Positions 1 through 5,406 of a stretch of 6,086 nucleotides of DNA are shown piece after piece. Positions within the stretch are counted from its first letter, which is position 1, and each line of letters starts with the position of its first letter. This DNA is from Pseudomonadota bacterium (GTDB lineage: Bacteria > Pseudomonadota > Gammaproteobacteria > Burkholderiales > Burkholderiaceae), in assembly GCA_023441105.1 (NCBI GenBank), contig JAEZQX010000440.1, forward strand, positions 1-6,086. The letters run 5' to 3'. A program made the position numbers and the translations under genes. The notes beneath the pieces are model-generated. The model was not told the origin of the DNA. It worked only from the letters and a program-made list of their open reading frames with translations, and did not search any database.

Positions 1-36
1 CCCCCCCCGCGCCCGCCACCCCCCCGAGCCCGGGGG
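1..36. other. C-homopolymer-rich, probably erroneous sequence end
   Basis: The first bases are runs of C (eight at the very start, six at 20-25) broken by a few G and A. On the coding (minus) strand these are runs of G that turn the dehydrogenase frame into a Gly-rich tail. Family members normally have a β-strand and a Gly-Ala-Asn-like turn here. The frame stays open but the residues lose family character, consistent with miscalled bases at a contig or read end. Confidence 0.5.
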
Positions 37-298
37 CGGCGGCGGCCGCCTTGTCGATCGTGTCGGTGCCGCTGCCATGCTTGGAGATCACCTTGAGCGA
101 TGGTGCCGCTGCCATGGCCGCGGCGCCGACCTTGCTGTAGCGGACGATGATCGCGACCGGATCGTGGCGCCGGCAGAGGTCGACGATGTCGGCCTCGGTC
201 GGCATCCTGCCGGCGTAGACGATCTCGTAGCCGGAAAGCAGCTCGAGCGCCTCGGGGGCGAGGTCCGCTCCGGTCACGAGAAAGACTCGTCGGCTCAC
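1..298 (-). CDS. D-isomer-specific 2-hydroxyacid dehydrogenase, N-terminal part (partial, runs off left edge)
   Basis: Family members are NAD(P)-dependent dehydrogenases (SerA/PGDH-like) that interconvert 2-hydroxyacids and 2-oxoacids in the cytoplasm. About 99 codons are visible. The frame opens with MSRRVFLVTGADL, continues with PVAIIVRYSKVG near residues 47-58, and then KVISKHGSGTDTID near residues 69-82. The SKHGSGTD-type motif followed by an Ala-rich helix is the hallmark of this family just before the NAD-binding domain. That domain, with its GxGxxG motif and catalytic Arg/Glu/His, lies outside the window. The GTG start at 298-296 overlaps the TGA of the upstream aldolase gene as GTGA, implying translational coupling, and an AAGAAGG ribosome-binding stretch lies at 314-308. 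The last dozen codons near base 1 give a Gly-rich tail instead of the expected RGI-x-VV-like strand, probably sequence error. The family is fairly sure; the substrate cannot be told. Confidence 0.82.
   Translation of the reverse strand, partial: MSRRVFLVTGADLAPEALELLSGYEIVYAGRMPTEADIVDLCRRHDPVAIIVRYSKVGAAAMAAAPSLKVISKHGSGTDTIDKAAAAAPGLGGVAGAGG
65..116. repeat. 15-bp direct repeat inside the dehydrogenase gene
   Basis: GGTGCCGCTGCCATG occurs exactly at 65-79 and again at 102-116, with an offset of 37 bp. The offset is not a multiple of three, so on the minus strand the two copies are read in different frames: one in the HGSGT motif, the other in an AMAAAP stretch. Recombination or slippage between them would delete 37 bp and shift the frame. 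It is probably a by-product of GC-rich codon use. Confidence 0.6.
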
Positions 299-990
299 AG
301 CGACTCGCCTTCTTTCAGCACGCCGGCTGCCTGCAGCGCGGCCGGCAGCCACTTCGCGGCCAGCTCGCCGCGAGCGATTGCCTCCAGGCGGGCGGCTTCG
401 TCGGCGACCTTCCGCCGTGCCAGCGCGATCATCGCCGGCGCCTTCTCGCGCTCGATCGCGACCACGCCGTCGGCATCCCCCACGATGAGGTCGCCGGCGT
501 TGATCGTCGTGTCGCCAGCCGAAATGGCATGGTTGATCCGGCCCGGCACGAACTTCGTGGGGCCCGCCGGATTGAACCCCGCCGCGAACACCGGGAAGCC
601 GAGCTCCAGCAGCTCGAGCCGGTCGCGGACGGCGCCGTCGACGACGACGCCGCCCAGGCCCTTCTTCTTGCAGGCACTCATCATCAGCGTGCCCATCAGT
701 GCCGCACTGAGGTCGCCCCTGCCGTCGATCACGAGAATGTCCCCCGGCTTGGCCAGCGCGATCGCGGCATGGATCATCAGGTTGTCGCCGGGGCGGATCT
801 CGACGGTGAAGGCCGGGCCGCACAGCTTCATCTCGTGATGGACGGGTGCGACCCGCCCGTGCAGGCTGCCGCGGCGGCCGGCGACGTCGGCAAGAATGGC
901 TGCCTGGAAGGTCGCGGCTTCGCGTACCGTCTCGGCGTCGACCCGGGTGAACTCGCGGATGATCTCGGGGCTGGTTTGCAGCGTCTCCAT
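295..990 (-). CDS. RraA/HMG-CHA aldolase family protein (4-hydroxy-4-methyl-2-oxoglutarate aldolase-like)
   Basis: This 231-residue cytoplasmic protein has the full RraA/MenG-like fold signature. Residues 83-91 (GDILVIDGR) and 99-111 are followed by GLGGVVVDGAVRD at 111-123. Arg122 and Asp123 match the substrate-binding Arg and metal-binding Asp of class II pyruvate aldolases such as LigK/ProA. A GDADGVVAI strand at 171-179 is also typical. Those enzymes cleave 4-hydroxy-4-methyl-2-oxoglutarate or 4-carboxy-4-hydroxy-2-oxoadipate to pyruvate and a second oxoacid, and often decarboxylate oxaloacetate. A pure RraA (RNase E inhibitor) role is unlikely given the catabolic neighbours. The ATG at 990-988 is 1 nt after the stop of the receptor gene. 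Its AAGGTGG ribosome-binding site (1003-997) lies in that gene's last codons. The stop overlaps the GTG of the dehydrogenase gene. The family is clear; the substrate is inferred only. Confidence 0.9.
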   Translation of the reverse strand: METLQTSPEIIREFTRVDAETVREAATFQAAILADVAGRRGSLHGRVAPVHHEMKLCGPAFTVEIRPGDNLMIHAAIALAKPGDILVIDGRGDLSAALMGTLMMSACKKKGLGGVVVDGAVRDRLELLELGFPVFAAGFNPAGPTKFVPGRINHAISAGDTTINAGDLIVGDADGVVAIEREKAPAMIALARRKVADEAARLEAIARGELAAKWLPAALQAAGVLKEGESL

Positions 991-991
991 G

Positions 992-2002
992 TCAATCCAC
1001 CTTCGCGCCGGAAGCTTTTACGATCTCCGCCCAGCGTGGCAGCTCGGCCTGGAGCAGCTTGGCGAAGCGCTCGCTGCTGCCGCCGATCACCTCGCCGCCT
1101 TCGGCCCTCAGTTTGTCGGCCACCTCCGGATTCTTCAGCGTCTCGTTGAGTGCCCCATTGAGCTTCTGGACCACCGGATCCGGCGTGGCAGCCGGCGCGA
1201 GGATGCCGAACCAGGTGACCGATTCGAAATCCTTCAAGCCGGACTCGGCCAGGGTCGGCGTGTCGGCCAGCTGCCCGCTGCGCGTCGCGCCCGTGGTCAC
1301 GATGGCGCGAAGCTGGCCCTTGCGCACGGCGCCCAGCAGCGTCGGCACGGACGACATGTAGAGGTCGATCGTGCCGCCGACGAGGTCGGTCATCGCCTGC
1401 GAAGCGCCGCGATAGGGCACGTTGCGCAGCTCGATGCCGGCCGCCTTCGCAGCCTGGACGCCTGCCAGGTGAGAGACCGTGCCATTGCCGGAATAGCCCA
1501 GCGTGACCGTGTCTGGCTTGGCCTTGGCGGCGGCGACCACGTCGGCGAAGGTCTTGAAGCGCGAGTCGGCCCTCGTCGCCATCACGATCGGCGAGGACGA
1601 CAACAGCGCGACGGGCTTGAGGTCCTTCAGCGGGTCGTAGGGCAGCTTCGAGTACAGCGACGGGTTGACCGCCAGGTTGCTGGTCTGGCCGATCACGATG
1701 GTGTAGCCGTCCGGAGCCGACTTGGCGGCGGCGTCGACGCCGATGTTGCCGCCGGCGCCGGCGCGGTTCTCGACGACGATCGTCCACTTGGTCTGCTGCT
1801 CGAGTTGCTGGGCGACCGTACGGGCGATCAGGTCGGTGCCGCCGCCCGGAGGGAAGGGCACGATCAACTTGATGGGGCGGCTTGGCCAGTCGCCCTGGGC
1901 CAGCGCCTGCTCGCCTGGCAGCAGGGTGAGGGCGAAGGCCGCGAGGGCGAAGGCAGCGAGGGGGCGGTGCCGGGGCGTACGCGAGTGCGCGAGGATCTGC
2001 AT
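992..2002 (-). CDS. Bug/TctC-family periplasmic solute-binding receptor
   Basis: This 336-residue protein is a tripartite tricarboxylate transporter (TTT) receptor that captures a carboxylate or related solute in the periplasm. An N-terminal signal peptide has a basic n-region (residues 1-13), a hydrophobic core at 14-29 and a likely cleavage after ALA at 33-35. The mature part shows the Bug signatures in order: VPFPPGGGTDLIAR (48-61), ENRAGAGGNIG (78-88), PDGYT (97-101), PYDPLKDLKPV (121-131), NVPYRGASQAMTDLVGG (194-210), GQLRAIVTTG (229-238) and GILAPAATP (266-274). Length is normal for the family. The ATG at 2002-2000 follows an AAGGAGA ribosome-binding site. It is the first gene of a minus-strand operon with the aldolase and dehydrogenase genes, so its ligand is plausibly a hydroxy- or oxoacid they consume. 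No TctA/TctB membrane subunit is in the window, so it may be an orphan receptor. Family certain, ligand unknown. Confidence 0.96.
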   Translation of the reverse strand: MQILAHSRTPRHRPLAAFALAAFALTLLPGEQALAQGDWPSRPIKLIVPFPPGGGTDLIARTVAQQLEQQTKWTIVVENRAGAGGNIGVDAAAKSAPDGYTIVIGQTSNLAVNPSLYSKLPYDPLKDLKPVALLSSSPIVMATRADSRFKTFADVVAAAKAKPDTVTLGYSGNGTVSHLAGVQAAKAAGIELRNVPYRGASQAMTDLVGGTIDLYMSSVPTLLGAVRKGQLRAIVTTGATRSGQLADTPTLAESGLKDFESVTWFGILAPAATPDPVVQKLNGALNETLKNPEVADKLRAEGGEVIGGSSERFAKLLQAELPRWAEIVKASGAKVD

Positions 2003-2008
2003 GGGTCG

Positions 2009-2015
2009 TCTCCTT
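2009..2015 (-). promoter_or_regulatory. Ribosome-binding site of the Bug receptor gene
   Basis: AAGGAGA on the minus strand, 6 nt before the ATG at 2002. It is a strong Shine-Dalgarno match and fixes the start codon. Confidence 0.8.
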
Positions 2016-2064
2016 GGGAATCTCGAATGAGGCCGGGGCCAGCAGCGACGGCCGGCTGGTCGGG

Positions 2065-2093
2065 ACTATTGACCATCGTTGCGGCCTGCACAA
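2065..2093 (-). promoter_or_regulatory. Putative sigma-70 promoter of the Bug-aldolase-dehydrogenase operon
   Basis: Minus strand: TTGTGC (2093-2088) as -35 and AATAGT (2070-2065) as -10, separated by exactly 17 bp. The match is only moderate (3/6 and 4/6). Transcription would start near 2058 and give a leader of about 55 nt. The elements interlock with the opposite promoter of the IclR gene, so the two probably compete for RNA polymerase. Confidence 0.35.
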
Positions 2094-2097
2094 TACT
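2069..2097 (+). promoter_or_regulatory. Putative sigma-70 promoter of the IclR-family gene
   Basis: TTGACC (2069-2074, 5/6 match) and AATACT (2092-2097, 4/6 match) with the ideal 17-bp spacer. Transcription would start around 2103-2106, only a few bases before the ATG at 2108. The transcript would therefore be leaderless or nearly so, in keeping with the lack of a Shine-Dalgarno sequence there. Confidence 0.45.
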
Positions 2098-2114
2098 GTT
2101 GCATCAGATGAAAC
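2098..2114. promoter_or_regulatory. Imperfect palindrome over the IclR start codon, candidate operator
   Basis: GTTGCATCAGATGAAAC reads GTT-CATC on one arm and GATG-AAC on the other. Seven of eight arm positions are complementary around a single central base (2106). It spans the predicted transcription start and the ATG (2108-2110) of the regulator gene. IclR-family proteins bind short palindromes as dimers and commonly repress their own gene, so autoregulation is a reasonable guess. A palindrome of this quality can also occur by chance in a few kilobases. Confidence 0.4.
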
Positions 2115-2935
2115 GATTGCGTCCCGTTACGCCGCGGCAGGGGAGCCGGGCAGCTTCCGCCCCGCCGGCGGCCACCACCGCCTCTGCCGTCGGCCCCACC
2201 GCTTCCTCCGCTACCAGTGGCGTGGCGGCGGTGCTGCGCGCCCTGCAGGTCCTGGACGCCTTCGAGCTCGGGGAGGCGCAGCTGCCGCTCGCCGAGCTGA
2301 GCCGGCGGGTGTCGCTGCACAAGACCACCGTGCTGCGGCTGTCGCGCACGCTGATGGCTGCCGGCTACCTGGTTCGCTGCGAGGACGGCGCCTGGCGGCT
2401 CGGACCGGCCGCCGGCTGGCTCGGTGCGCGCTACCAGGCTGCGTTCGACGTGGAGAACGTACTAGAGCCGACGCTTCGGGAGCTGACGCAACGAACCGGT
2501 GAAAGCGCGGCCTTCTACGTCCGCGAAGGAGCGGTTCGGACCTGCCTGGTGAGAGTCGAGGGACCGCAGGCGCTGCGGCATCATGTCCGGATGGGAGAGG
2601 AACTGCCGTTGTCGAAGGGCTCGCCGGGCCGGGTGATCCTCGCTTTCTCGGGCGAGCCTGGACGCTTGTACGAGGAGATTCGTCGTCGTGGCTGGCACTG
2701 GTCGATCGGCGAGCGCGAGGAAGGCATCGCCACCGTTTCGGCGCCGGTGTTCGGTTCGCATCGCCGCCTGCTGGGCGCGGTCTGCATCTCCGGTCCCGCG
2801 TCGCGGCTGCCGCGCAAGACACTGTTCCAGCTGTCGGCCGCGGTCATCGATTCGGCCAAGGCGTTGTCGTGGGCGCTGGCCGGGCCTTCGTCGGAAGCGG
2901 TCGCTGCCAGGCGTCCGTCAAGCTGGCATCCGTGA
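2108..2935 (+). CDS. IclR-family transcriptional regulator
   Basis: This 275-residue DNA-binding regulator probably controls the divergent Bug-aldolase-dehydrogenase operon in response to a small carboxylic or aromatic effector. Residues 1-37 form a low-complexity tail rich in Ala, Ser, Thr and Pro. The winged helix-turn-helix starts at SGVAAVLRALQVLDAF (37-52), with the recognition helix in SLHKTTVLRLSRTL (69-82) and the wing up to about 100. The GAF-like effector domain covers roughly 115-255 and contains the family signature SIGEREEGIATVSAPVFG (199-216) and GAVCISGP (223-230). I chose the ATG at 2108; it lacks a Shine-Dalgarno sequence. The same frame stays open upstream, with an in-frame ATG at 2027 that would add 27 residues. 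That earlier start would lie upstream of the likely promoter, so it is less credible. The 3' end overlaps the opposing kinase gene by 18 bp. Confidence 0.92.
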   Translation: MKRLRPVTPRQGSRAASAPPAATTASAVGPTASSATSGVAAVLRALQVLDAFELGEAQLPLAELSRRVSLHKTTVLRLSRTLMAAGYLVRCEDGAWRLGPAAGWLGARYQAAFDVENVLEPTLRELTQRTGESAAFYVREGAVRTCLVRVEGPQALRHHVRMGEELPLSKGSPGRVILAFSGEPGRLYEEIRRRGWHWSIGEREEGIATVSAPVFGSHRRLLGAVCISGPASRLPRKTLFQLSAAVIDSAKALSWALAGPSSEAVAARRPSSWHP

Positions 2936-3919
2936 CCACAGCCAGGCCGCGCCGCGCACGCCCGACGAATCGCCGTGCGCCGCCTGGCGCACGGGGGTGT
3001 CGATGCTGTCCGAGAAGACGTGGGCGCCCCAGCGAAGCGGCAGTTCCTCGTAGAGGATCGCGGCATTGGACAGTCCGCCGCCAACCACGACCACGTCGGG
3101 ATCCAGCAGGTTGATCACGGTGGCGACACTGCGGGCGAGACGCTCGAGCCAGCGCTCGACGGCCGCGGCCGCATCGACGTCGCCTTCTTCGGCCAGCCGG
3201 AACACGCCCCGGGCATCGACCGGGTCGGTCCGCCGCGCCGCGCCGCGGTCATGGCCGCTGAAATCGCGCGCGATCGCCGGCCCGCTCAGCCAGGTTTCGA
3301 TGCAGCCGCGGCGGCCGCACCAGCAGGCGGTCGCCAGCCCCGAACCTGCGCCGGGCGCCGCCGGCGGCAAGGGATTGTGGCCCCATTCGCCGGCAATGGC
3401 ATTGCGTCCGGCCAGCACCCGGCCGCCGATGCAGATGCCGGCGCCGACGCCGGTGCCGAGAATGAGCGCCAGCACGCAGTCGGCGCCGGCGGCAGCGCCG
3501 TCGGTTGCTTCGGACATCGCCAGGCAGTTGGCGTCGTTCTGGATCCGTACCGGCCGGCCGAGGACGTCCTGCAGGTCCTGCAGCAGCGGCTTTCCGTTGA
3601 GCCACGCGGAGTTGGCATTCTTGACCAGCCCGGTGACCGGGGAGAGGGTACCGGGAATGCCGACGCCCACGGAGCAGGTCTCACCGACCTCTGCCTCGGC
3701 CTCCCTGACCAGTCGGGCGATGAGGCCGATGGTCGCCCGGTAGTCGTGCCGCGGCGAGTCGGCTCGACGCCGAAGCACGAATCGGCCGTCGCCGTCCAGC
3801 ACCGCCACCTCCGTCTTGGTGCCACCGAGGTCGATGCCCAGGCGCAGGGCCGCTGACGTCGCCGAATCGGGTTTGTATCCGCTCACGCTTGAGTCGTAAC
3901 CATTTCCAAAGTCCGCCAC
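2918..3919 (-). CDS. mak: ROK-family sugar kinase, Mak-like fructokinase
   Basis: It phosphorylates a free hexose, most likely fructose to fructose 6-phosphate, with ATP in the cytoplasm. From memory, it matches E. coli Mak closely along its length. Features in order: ATP-binding DLGGTKTEV (30-38), KNANSAWLNG (100-109), the catalytic-base region NDANCLA (128-134, Asp129), GTGVGAGI (155-162), GEWGHNPLP (177-185) and CWCGRRGCIE (199-208). His181, Cys199, Cys201 and Cys206 are the expected zinc ligands. The C-terminus has DPDVVVVGGGLSN (273-285) and HGDSSGVRGAAWLW (315-328). It has 333 residues, with an N-terminal extension relative to Mak. The GTG at 3919 has an in-frame TAA just upstream and no clear ribosome-binding site; GTG at 3886 (322 residues) is an alternative start. 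The 3' end overlaps the IclR gene. It is divergent from the ABC binding-protein gene, with no evident functional link. NagK or glucokinase activity is less likely. Confidence 0.88.
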   Translation of the reverse strand: MADFGNGYDSSVSGYKPDSATSAALRLGIDLGGTKTEVAVLDGDGRFVLRRRADSPRHDYRATIGLIARLVREAEAEVGETCSVGVGIPGTLSPVTGLVKNANSAWLNGKPLLQDLQDVLGRPVRIQNDANCLAMSEATDGAAAGADCVLALILGTGVGAGICIGGRVLAGRNAIAGEWGHNPLPPAAPGAGSGLATACWCGRRGCIETWLSGPAIARDFSGHDRGAARRTDPVDARGVFRLAEEGDVDAAAAVERWLERLARSVATVINLLDPDVVVVGGGLSNAAILYEELPLRWGAHVFSDSIDTPVRQAAHGDSSGVRGAAWLWSRMPA

Positions 3920-3933
3920 GGGCGGCCCGGGCG

Positions 3934-3962
3934 ATTATGAACGCACGTGCTTTGCCGGTCCC
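3934..3962 (-). promoter_or_regulatory. Weak putative promoter of the ROK kinase gene
   Basis: Minus strand: CATAAT (3939-3934) is a 5/6 match to a -10 box. The only thing 17 bp upstream is GGGACC (3962-3957), a poor -35. Transcription from it would start about 7-8 nt before the GTG at 3919. Confidence 0.25.
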
Positions 3963-3965
3963 CCG

Positions 3966-3981
3966 CGTTTTCCCCATTTGC
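3966..3981 (+). repeat. Shared upstream motif, copy 1 (before the ABC binding-protein gene)
   Basis: CGTTTTCCCCATTTGC lies 115 nt upstream of the binding-protein start, in the 177-bp intergenic region 3920-4096. It recurs with a one-base insertion at 5366-5382, upstream of the ATPase gene. TTGCAC at its end (3978-3983) could be a -35 box, but the best -10-like sequence, TATGCT (4005-4010), is 21 bp away, too far for a good sigma-70 promoter. I see no gene in the intergenic region. An 8-bp palindrome GCACGTGC lies at 3943-3950. Confidence 0.5.
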
Positions 3982-4085
3982 ACGCCGACGACCTGCTGGA
4001 CGAGTATGCTGGGAGCATCCGCCCGGCCCCCGCAGGACGCCGCCGGCTGCGCCAGAAAATCCCCGGCTTGAGACAACAGCATCCC

Positions 4086-4091
4086 AGGAGA
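4086..4091 (+). promoter_or_regulatory. Ribosome-binding site of the ABC binding-protein gene
   Basis: AGGAGA followed by 5 nt and the ATG at 4097. It sets the start at the signal peptide rather than at the longer open frame that extends back to 3947. Confidence 0.8.
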
Positions 4092-4096
4092 CAGCG

Positions 4097-5314
4097 ATGA
4101 GACGGAAGCTTTCGGCGTTGTTGGTGGCGGGCGCACTCGGCTCGCTGGCGGCACTACCAGGCGCTGCCAACGCCCAGATTTCGGACGACGTGGTGAAGAT
4201 CGGCGTGCTGAGCGACATGTCGAGCCTCTACGCCGACATCGCCGGACCTGGCTCGGTGCTCGCGGCGCAGATGGCGGCGGAGGACTTCGGCACCGGCAAG
4301 GGCATCAAGGTGGAGATCGTCTCGGCCGATCACCAGAACAAGCCGGACGTCGGCGCCAGCATCGCCCGCCAATGGTTCGACACCGACCGCGTCGATGCGA
4401 TCACCGATGTGCCGACCTCGTCGGTCGCACTGGCGGTCAACCAGATCACGCGCGAGAAGAAGAAGGCGTTCCTCAACTCCGGCGCCGCCACCTCCGCGCT
4501 GACCGGCAAGGAATGCTCGCCCAACACGGTGCACTGGACCTACGACACCTGGATGCTGGCCAACGGCACCGGCAGCGCCATCGTCAAGACTGGCGGCGAC
4601 AGCTGGTACTTCCTGACCGCCGACTATGCCTTCGGCCACGCACTGGAAGCCGACACCGAAGCGGTGGTGAAGAAGGGCGGCGGCAAGGTGCTCGGCAAGG
4701 TGCGCCATCCGCTGAACACGCAGGACTTCTCGTCGTTCTTGCTGCAGGCGCAGTCGTCCAAGGCCAAGATCATCGGCCTGGCCAATGCCGGCGGCGACAC
4801 CATCAACTCGATCAAGCAGGCATCGGAATTCGGCATCACCAAGGGCGGCCAGAACCTCGCCGGCCTGCTGGTGTTCATCACCGACATCCACGGCCTCGGC
4901 TTGCAGATCGCCCAGGGCCTGATCCTGACCGAGACGTTCTACTGGGACCTCAACGACAGCACCCGGGCCTGGACCAAGCGCTTCGTCGCGAGGAGCGGCG
5001 GCAAGTATCCGACCATGGTCCAGGCAGGCGTGTATGCTTCTGTCCTGCACTATCTGAAGGCGATCGAAGCCGGCAAGACCGACGACGGCACCAAGACCAT
5101 CGCCAAGATGAAGGAGATCCCCACCGACGATCCGCTGTTCGGCAAGGGCACGATCCGCGCGGACGGTCGCAAGATCCACCCGGCCTACCTGTTCGAGGTG
5201 AAGAAGCCGAACGAGACCAAGGGACCGTACGACTACTACAAGCTGCGCACCACCATCCCCGCGGACCAGGCGTTCCGGCCGTTGTCGGAAGGCGGCTGCC
5301 CCCTTGTCAAATAG
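4097..5314 (+). CDS. Periplasmic substrate-binding protein of a branched-chain amino-acid/aromatic type ABC transporter
   Basis: This 405-residue Peripla_BP_6 (LivK-like, HAAT family) protein delivers a solute to a LivHMGF-type importer. The signal peptide has MRRK, a hydrophobic core at residues 6-21 and a likely cut after ANA (24-26). No lipobox cysteine is present, so it should be a free periplasmic protein. The mature chain starts with the family pattern VVKIGVLSDMSSLYADIAGPG (33-52), in which the Ser/Thr-rich turn usually contacts the ligand. It then has the strands AITDVPTSS (101-109), AFLNSGAATSALTG (124-137), WYFLTADYAFG (170-180) and KIIGLANAGGD (224-234). Two cysteines remain, at 140 and 401. 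It is larger than E. coli LivK. This subgroup is often associated with aromatic acids or other carboxylates, so the ligand need not be an amino acid; that is inference. The ATPase gene follows after 117 bp. Confidence 0.94.
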   Translation: MRRKLSALLVAGALGSLAALPGAANAQISDDVVKIGVLSDMSSLYADIAGPGSVLAAQMAAEDFGTGKGIKVEIVSADHQNKPDVGASIARQWFDTDRVDAITDVPTSSVALAVNQITREKKKAFLNSGAATSALTGKECSPNTVHWTYDTWMLANGTGSAIVKTGGDSWYFLTADYAFGHALEADTEAVVKKGGGKVLGKVRHPLNTQDFSSFLLQAQSSKAKIIGLANAGGDTINSIKQASEFGITKGGQNLAGLLVFITDIHGLGLQIAQGLILTETFYWDLNDSTRAWTKRFVARSGGKYPTMVQAGVYASVLHYLKAIEAGKTDDGTKTIAKMKEIPTDDPLFGKGTIRADGRKIHPAYLFEVKKPNETKGPYDYYKLRTTIPADQAFRPLSEGGCPLVK

Positions 5315-5365
5315 CCGGCGAGACGCACCCCGCAAGCCCTTGAAGCACCGCAGCAATCCGACTCA

Positions 5366-5382
5366 CGTTTTCCCCGATTTGC
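5366..5382 (+). repeat. Shared upstream motif, copy 2 (before the ABC ATPase gene)
   Basis: CGTTTTCCCCGATTTGC ends 49 nt before the ATPase start, in the 117-bp gap 5315-5431. It is identical to 3966-3981 except for one extra G. Its 3' end merges into the -35 box of the putative promoter at 5379-5406, so it may be the upstream or activator part of a shared promoter type. Confidence 0.5.
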
Positions 5383-5406
5383 TCTCGGTGCTGCGGTTGC
5401 AATAAT
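5379..5406 (+). promoter_or_regulatory. Putative sigma-70 promoter of the ABC ATPase gene
   Basis: TTGCTC (5379-5384) and AATAAT (5401-5406, 5/6 match) with a 16-bp spacer. The predicted start is near 5413, giving a leader of about 20 nt. It suggests the ATPase gene can be transcribed separately from the binding-protein gene. A GG-N10-GC spacing (5387-5400) also vaguely resembles a sigma-54 site, but the rest of that consensus is poor. Confidence 0.4.

Noticed and set aside
77..838. 253-codon plus-strand open frame opposite the dehydrogenase and aldolase genes
   Set aside because: It is Ser/Ala/Pro-rich low-complexity sequence, antisense to two genes with convincing family motifs.
2067..2095. 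TATTG...CAATA inverted repeat in the divergent control region
   Set aside because: The arms are only 5 bp with a 19-bp gap, and they are explained by the overlapping promoter boxes.
896..2107. Very long plus-strand open frame (about 400 codons) running into the IclR gene, apparently a fused regulator
   Set aside because: It is antisense to the receptor and aldolase genes, has low-complexity Arg/Gly/Ala composition with no domain, and arises from high-GC codon bias. The IclR domain starts after the ATG at 2108.
3947..4096. Longer N-terminus for the ABC binding protein from an ATG at 3947
   Set aside because: It would place 50 unrelated Pro/Arg-rich residues before a normal signal peptide, while AGGAGA stands correctly before the ATG at 4097.
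4154..5356. 400-codon minus-strand open frame opposite the ABC binding-protein gene
   Set aside because: Its composition (Val, Leu, Gly, Arg, Asp rich) mirrors the real gene's codons, and it has no recognisable domain or ribosome-binding site. The sense frame has a signal peptide and clear family motifs.
5386..5401. Sigma-54 promoter upstream of the ATPase gene (GG-N10-GC spacing)
   Set aside because: Only the GG, a C and TTGCA match; the rest of the TGGCACG half is absent, and a better sigma-70 -10 (AATAAT) overlaps it.
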